NCBI RefSeq assembly: GCF_009905375.1
Contig: NC_133650.1
Location: 299,645,957-299,709,956, forward strand
Direction: 5' to 3'
Source: Apium graveolens
Taxonomy: Eukaryota; Streptophyta; Magnoliopsida; Apiales; Apiaceae
DNA: 64,000 nt
The translations under genes and the position numbers were made by a program. Positions 58,001-64,000 of the stretch are shown here, one piece after another. The notes under the pieces were generated by a model that saw only the letters and a program-made list of their open reading frames with translations, was not told where the DNA came from and made no database searches. The stretch's first letter is position 1; each line of letters starts with the position of its first letter.

Positions 58001-59400
58001 TTTGATTTTGTTTAAAAACAAAAACTTGAAATTTGACCCAAATGGTCACATTTAAATTTATAAAATATGAATGCATTTGATTGAATAAATAATTTATATA
58101 TATTACTAAATCATAATTTCCCGTAAAATACTTCAGAGTTTTTCCATCTAAGAAAATAGGTATCATCTTTAATTTTGTATAATATATACACAATTATATA
58201 GAGAGGGAGGATCAAATTATAAATGGACCAAAATGTCAACATTTCAATAAAAAATGCCCAAACTATAATTTCAAAAAATTATGGTCCAAAATGTCAATTC
58301 AAGACGGATTAGAAAATTGGGCAAAACGCTACATCGTGTAACGTTTCCCCCCTTTTTTTAATTATATACAAGACGCTAGACTATGTAGTGTTAGTATAGT
58401 TGGTTGGTTGTTTTTTGTTTTTTAAGCCTTTTATTGTATATTGTTTTAGGGCCTCAAACACTATTTAATATTACATTTTTAGCAGTCAGTTTTAAATTAA
58501 TATTTTAAATTTAATGGCGTACCCTAATTTAATTATTAAATTTTGGGGGTTCAATAATCCCCTTTTGCGTTTTTGAAATATTAAAAAATTGAATAAAAGA
58601 CACATATAATTTTACAATTTTTAACATTTTAACGTTCAACAATCCCTTTTTGAGTTTTAGAAATATTTAAAAAAATAAATTAATAAATATTACACCGATT
58701 TAGGGTATAAGGTTTAGGGCCTTTAAGTCGTAAACCGTATAGCCTAAACCCGATAATAGACACAAAAATATAATAATGTTGTAATAATGTGAATTTGATA
58801 TTAAATCAAACAACTCTCACAAGATATTTATCTTATAAATATAGTTTTATAACTTATTTTTAAGATTTTTTTTGTATATAAAAATATAAATGTTAAATTA
58901 TTATTTAGAAGAAAAAAATTAAAAATAATTCATGAAACTACATCTTTTAGGAGTCTTAAAATGCTTGTCAAACTCTCATCATCAAAGTAAACATCTTGGG
59001 GGACATATAGAGTACTATATATAAAAATATAGACATATATCAAATCATTAAAATATTATAGACTACCACTATATTTTAATAATGCTACCCAAAATTGACA
59101 TAATGCTAATAATCAAATCTGAACCTAACGTTAGTGACTAAAAATAAATACGAACCTAACATTAGTGAGTAAAAGAAAAAAAATAATAGTTGAATAGTAA
59201 GTTCCTAAAAATACGATAAGTTGGGTGACGAAAAAATTCATTTTCCCTTATTTTAAAAATAATAAAAACTTTACTATTTTTGAATTTTTTTGAAACGTAA
59301 ATAATTGGAATGAACATCGAAAAAGAAAAATGTAAATAAATGGTATGAATATCGGGAGTATTAAATTAATGTTGTTTAAAAATAACTAAATTCAAGAAAG
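58001..59400. other. AT-rich intergenic region
   Basis: Only short chance open frames and homopolymer runs. An ATGGTCCAAAATGTCAA-type phrase near 58225 and 58283 is repeated, suggesting an old repeat. The region from about 59400 to 59551 should include the promoter and leader of the gene that starts at 59552. Confidence 0.5.
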
Positions 59401-59551
59401 TCCCGTTTTCTGGTATTTATAGAACCCGAAGCTCTACATTGTGTTGGCCAAATACTCCCGTAGAATCAAAATTACACAGCAGTTAGAATTGGATTGCCGC
59501 CATTAGTGGAAGGTGTAATAGAGAGAGAATACAGAACCTACAAAGAGGGGG

Positions 59552-59740
59552 ATGTTGGAGGCAAAGAGTCTACGGAAAGCCAAGGTCCCACCTTCTTTAC
59601 TGGAACACCCTTCTCCGGGTCATATCCAGTCCACTCGCCTCGCTCTCCATGTCAGTACAAGCTCTTCCTCTTCTCTCAATTCAGACCTTCTCTCAATTCA
59701 GACCCTATTTTTGCCTGCCTACTTATTAACTGCATTTTAT

Positions 59741-59803
<63 letters not shown>

Positions 59804-59821
59804 CCTCTCTCCCTCTCCCTC

Positions 59822-59857
<36 letters not shown>

Positions 59858-62800
59858 CTCCCTCCCTCTCTCTCTCTCCCCCTCCATCTCTCCCCCCCTC
59901 TATCTCTCTCCCCCCTCTCTCTCTCCTCTCCTCTCTCTCAGATTAATGAAGACTCTTCTACCTGTTCTGTCTACATCGCTTCCGGGGCTCGCATTTACAA
60001 ACTCACGGTCTGTACTTTCTCATTCCTTTATTAAGTTGGGCTTGTTTGGCTACACAACTTATAAATTATAAGTAAAAAATACATACATTTTTTAACTTAT
60101 AAAATTCCCAGTGAGCGGTTGTTTTTCTCTTAATTAAGTTAGATTTGGTGGTAAGATAGAAACCGTTGAACAATCTGTCAATAAATTAACGAATAAATCA
60201 AGTGCCTGTATGTAAAACAGTTGTGTATAGTCCATACGTACGGAAACAGAGAATCAGATGATACATATATATAATCAAATGAGGAACGGAAAATAATCAA
60301 ACAAACAAAGAATGGTATGTAAATCCAAGTCCACTGTGAAACCTATCCTGAAACCTTATTTTTCTCCTAGTAGTATGTGTGTTCCAAATAGCTTTTCGCG
60401 ATAAACGGATTGCAAACCAAATTCCAGGGTTAACTTGAATGAATACCACTCTCAGCGAGCTTGAAAGCGAGCAACTGGACAAGAAGAAAGACCCTGCACA
60501 TTTGTTTTTTTATTGCATACTTTTTGTAAGTTGTCTGACCTATAATTCAAATATATTAACTCTAAGTAATTGACGAAAAATAATTGTGGATTTCCCCTCT
60601 GAATCTCCTTGCATCAGACCCATGTGTCATGAGTTAATGTTATTTTTGTTGAATTACCTACCGAGGGGATTTCTAGATGCGTAAGTGTGCAAGTATTCAC
60701 TAATATTGATTGTCAACATCGAATGGTTCGTATACCAACGTGTTGTAAAAATCAAAATTATGCTCATGCTCTACTCTAGTTGGAAATCTACCATTCCTTG
60801 TTAAGATTTTCAGGAACAGTAAGGAGCTATATTGTGGTGGCAAGTAGTATTCTGTAGGATACTAGGATCTAATTTTCTGTTCGGTTTCCTCTATTTTAGG
60901 TGTCAATGGAAGATTCCCTGATCAATCAAGGAAAAGAAAGCCTCTTGATCCCTGATCAGACACATGTAATCTTGTTAATAGTTCTTAATGAGTAATATAA
61001 ATTCCATATAAAATGTTTCCTGACCTGCATATTAGTGTATGTCTGAACAAGTGCATGTCAAGTACTGTCTTTCATTTGCATGTTGTCTCAAATCTGATTC
61101 TTATGAAACTGAAGGTTTTAGATTCAGGCTTGGTTGATCGCTGTCCTCACCGCTCAGAAATTCAGAGTATCGTTTTGGCAGAGACTGACAGTAAGATGCT
61201 ACACGATTTTTACAGTCAGTGATATAGCCGAGAAATTATATTTAACATGTACGCTAGTGTCCACCTATTTATGTAAACGATATACCAACAACAACCATAA
61301 AGGTTATTACATTTGGAGGTTTATATAGCATGGCACCAAATTTTTTTTTGGTAATGTATCCAACACTTTCGCCATTTCACATTCAAATATTAGACTATTA
61401 ATATGTAAGACCTTTAAGATCATAAATACTTGTAAAATGACTGTTAAATAAGAGCATGTCCAATTGTGGTGCTAAAAGTGATGATTTATCTGTAATGTTG
61501 CACCTATAAAAAAACCTCAGTCCAATAAAATGCTAGACGTGAATGCAAAATAGCAAAACGTTATACTTGTAGCTAAATATAGAACCAAGTATAGATGTTA
61601 CTATAATTGCCACATAACCATGCATGTGGAAAAATGAAGGAAAATGAATAATTAAAGTAGTAGTGACAAATGTAAATTCGCATTCAAAGATTAGGTGGTT
61701 AGAATAGTTGTATTTAGATATTTTTGGTGCCATAAAACTATGGATTGGAAGGAAGGTAATATTATATCATCAAAACTTGATTTTTGGTTTCATACTATAG
61801 CAATAGCTATACGTGTTTTAGCACTACCATAGGACATGCTATAAGAGTGAACCCTAATGCTATTACAATGCTAATTCTTAATTTATTATCATTTTTAATT
61901 ATGTCTTTATTTTTTTTATAAATGCAGGCTTTGGGGACATGATATTAGGAAGCGTGGATTCTTATGGTCAACTAATTGTTTCTAAGGTCATTGTTAACGG
62001 TAAAGGTATGCTTTCTGGCCGTAGTTTGTTGGTATCAGTGTGCATCATCTTTGTTTGTCTTGTTGTTTTAGAGCTACCATCACCTCTTGGAGTACTTAGG
62101 TCTTGGAATTTATCATATATATACAGAAAGTAACCAAATGACATCCATCCAAGTTAAGTAACTACTAATCAAAATCATATAGGAGCAAAGCATCATAAAA
62201 ATATGCTTTCTGGCCATATTTGTTGGTATCAGTGTGCATCGTCTATGTTGGTGGTATTATATTAGAGATCCATCACCTGTTGGAGCAGTTAGGTCTTAGA
62301 ATCTCATCTTACTTTTTGTTCTACATCATTATGTTAATTATTAGTTATCTGTTTCTAAAGTTATTTAGAAAAATACCAAAGAGATGGTTTGATGGTCTAC
62401 TTTTGTGGTGGCTTTATCACAATTGTGTAATAGCATATTTGCTGATTTTAGCCATTTTATGTGTGTAACTACCTAGCATGCCTTGGTGCTGATGCTGAAC
62501 AATGTTAAGAAATGTTGAAAAAGAAATATTTTTTATTTAGGACCCCTACATTTCCTTGTATAGGAGTAAAACCATTTCTTGGATAGTTAGAGACTGATTC
62601 CAGTAAATTTCTAGATTTCTGATAAATAACTTCTACTATATATCCAAACTTTTAATAGACAACTCCCGATATAAAATTCCATTTTTTTTTGAATATTTCT
62701 GGTAGAAATACAAATATATTATTACACAAGTATTTTAATAATGGCGTAAGCCGTAACATATAACTTGTTATAATTACATTCTGCTTCACAACATTCTCTT

Positions 62801-63147
62801 CTCCATTAAAGAAGTTGGAAAAATTTTAAGCGTGATGATGTGGTAAATTTTCTAAGACTGTTGTTCTTCTACCTATCGGTTCTTATTTAATAAATGGTTT
62901 TATAATGACGTTTCGTGGTATCATCTGCCGATCAAGTTATCATACAAACAACCATCTATTTAAGTTAATAGTACCAACAACAGTTTTTCAGTACAAAATT
63001 TGAATCTTACTCATTTTTCTTGACTACCAATACATGATGTCAGATCGAGATGTCAATAGGATTATATATTCAGCAAGCCCTCAGGACTGCGGGGTTGGAG
63101 AAGGAAGCTGGGCAGGCCTTTGCTTTAGTCCAACACAATGGTCAATG
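59552..63147 (+). CDS. Plant-conserved WD40-annotated protein, 5' part of gene
   Basis: Predicted exons: 59552-59650, 59942-60007, 60900-60965, about 61115-61190, 61928-62005 and 63044-63147. All junctions have GT/AG and the phases agree. The product starts MLEAKSLRKAKVPPSLLEHP. It includes NEDSSTCSVYIASGARIYKL, then SMEDSLINQGKESLLIPDQT, VDRCPHRSEIQSIVLAET, LGSVDSYGQLIVSK and DCGVGEGSWAGLCFSPTQWS. From memory these match a single-copy plant family annotated as transducin/WD40-like. No WD repeat is complete in the part visible here, so the biochemical role is not shown. No stop is present in the joined frame, so the gene is probably functional. It continues past the right edge. The exon 4 start is the least certain boundary. 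Confidence 0.68.
59742..59940 (+). repeat. (CT)n microsatellite abutting the intron 1 acceptor
   Basis: About 200 bp of nearly pure CT/CCT, starting as (CT)n and becoming interrupted by CCTCCCTC and CCCCC. It ends CTCTCTCAG, the acceptor of intron 1, so it is the polypyrimidine tract. Ser/Leu-rich open frames across it are artefacts. Confidence 0.95.
60008..60899 (+). other. Intron 2 of the right-hand gene
   Basis: 892 bp, AT-rich, with donor GTCTGT and acceptor TTTTAG. I see no inserted element or embedded gene. Confidence 0.6.
61452..61841. mobile_element. MITE in intron 4, TAA target duplication
   Basis: 390 bp bounded by TAA at 61449-61451 and 61842-61844. The ends GAGCATGTCCAATTGTGGTG and, as complement, TAGCATGTCCTATGGTAGTG both continue into CTAAAA. 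The 3-bp duplication fits PIF/Harbinger-type MITEs. It shares the word TATAGCAATAGCTATA with the decayed element at 6052-6434. Confidence 0.85.
62006..62305 (+). repeat. Direct duplication in intron 5
   Basis: TATGCTTTCTGGCC, TTTGTTGGTATCAGTGTGCA and, further on, CCATCACCT-TTGGAG, then TTAGGTCTT occur in the same order near 62007-62103 and 62202-62299. The two copies are about 195 bp apart and clearly diverged. The first copy overlaps the intron donor. Confidence 0.75.
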
Positions 63148-63488
63148 GTAAGTTTCCTTGATCAGAACGAATTATTTTCTAAGCAAAAACTGATGCACTT
63201 GATGACTTGATCTTAATTTTAACATTTAAGCTCCAAAAACACTGTGAATGCAACCTTTTAAGGACGTGGACAAATATGTTTTCTTGTGTCTACTGAGGAC
63301 AACTGGTCATGTGAGCATGAGAGTGAAGCATTGACATGAGAAAGGTTTTTGTACACAAATTTAGTAGTTGATCTTCGATTTTATAGGAAAATGATATATT
63401 TTCCTATAGCAGGTTAAAACATATAGATTGTTGTGTGAAGGCTGTTGAGGATTCCATAAACATTATATGTAATTTTTTTTGTACGCGC

Positions 63489-63930
63489 CTATGTTACTCT
63501 GACTCACATACGGAGTGTCACATACATGACGCATATCCGAGTCTCAGACTTTAAAAAACAATCTGAAATTTCGTGACACGGGGACACCGTCCTATTTTCG
63601 GACACGGGTAAGGGGACACAACATAATATATATTGATAAACAAGTAATGTAAGTATTCTATCTTAACAAAAAGTAAAAATGAAGCTCACATTAAACATGT
63701 TTTTTGTTAAGGACTTTGAAAATTAGGCATCTTCTCCACTTTTATCTCATTCTTGCTTCTTTCTTTCTTCTCACATATATTTTTTAAATTGTAAGATTCA
63801 CTCATATTTGATTTTTAAATTGATCAAAGTGTCCACGTTTTAGTCAAAGAATCCGACACAGAATAAGGGTCGTGTCCGAGTGTCTGACACGGGTACGGTC
63901 ACCTGAACAGAAGAGTCGGAGTAAAATAAG
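63489..63930. mobile_element. MITE-like element in intron 6
   Basis: The left end CCTATGTTACTCTGACTC and right end complement CTTATTTTACTCCGACTC are inverted repeats. The subterminal words GACACGGGGACACCGTCC and GTCTGACACGGGTACGGTC recur in opposite orientation at the two ends. This word set is common in plant genomes in a widespread MITE family. The interior is AT-rich, with no ORF. Confidence 0.7.
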
Positions 63931-64000
63931 AGCTCTGACAATTTCCCCAGTGTTGAAATTCATCGCCGCTGTAGTTACTCGTAGGCCATAACAGTCTGAG

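Noticed and set aside
59494..60071. Three Ser/Leu-rich open frames across the CT tract
   Set aside because: They run through intron 1 and its microsatellite. Only the frame starting at 59552 before the GTCAGT donor continues into recognisable protein.
62220..62468. 82-residue hydrophobic open frame in intron 5
   Set aside because: It lies within the intron and its duplication, with no family match and no splice support.
63960..64000. Possible next exon of the right-hand gene (AAVVTRR-like residues)
   Set aside because: An Ala-Ala-Val stretch would fit, but a TAA follows within nine codons and the window ends, so it cannot be supported.

Overview
The window is nuclear DNA of a flowering plant, probably a eudicot. 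Its genes have many introns and AT-rich spacers, it contains a chloroplast-type thioredoxin y gene, and it is dominated by plant lineages of LTR retrotransposon (Ty3/Gypsy Tat and Tekay, Ty1/Copia Sirevirus) with MITEs in introns and spacers. There are no bacterial, organellar or rRNA features. The species cannot be named from the sequence.

Layout. (1) 1-6.4 kb is a small gene island on the minus strand. It holds the 5' part of a SET-domain gene (SDG41-like, cut by the left edge) and a complete four-exon thioredoxin y gene, followed by two MITEs. (2) 6,468-55,511 is one nested retrotransposon block. The host is a Tat-lineage Gypsy element of about 13.6 kb once its insertions are subtracted, with CGGTT/TGGTT target duplications. 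Its 5' LTR was split by a Tekay chromovirus (6,580-15,303), which carries a non-autonomous hAT element (8,697-9,517) in its leader. Its antisense gene was split by Sirevirus copy A (25,554-52,261, AGGAG duplication). The 3' LTR of copy A was in turn split by a reverse-oriented Sirevirus B complex (38,397-51,872) with the order LTR-internal-LTR-truncated internal. (3) 55.5-59.5 kb is an AT-rich spacer with a hAT-like remnant, a MITE with long inverted repeats and a TRIM-like remnant. (4) 59,552 to the right edge is the 5' part of a plus-strand gene, probably of a plant WD40-annotated family, with a (CT)n tract in intron 1 and MITEs in introns 4 and 6.

All retroelement coding regions carry stops or frameshifts, many explicable by C-to-T change at methylated cytosines, so none of these copies looks autonomous. 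The most interesting points are: a spliced antisense gene in the Tat element whose reading phase holds across two introns and which has its own TATA box and 5'-UTR intron; two element-specific short motifs (TCAACGGAT in the Sireviruses, ATCCGGAT in the Tat element) scattered through LTRs, spacers and coding regions; a roughly 1,500-codon ORF after pol in both Sireviruses; and patchwork repair at two breakpoints.
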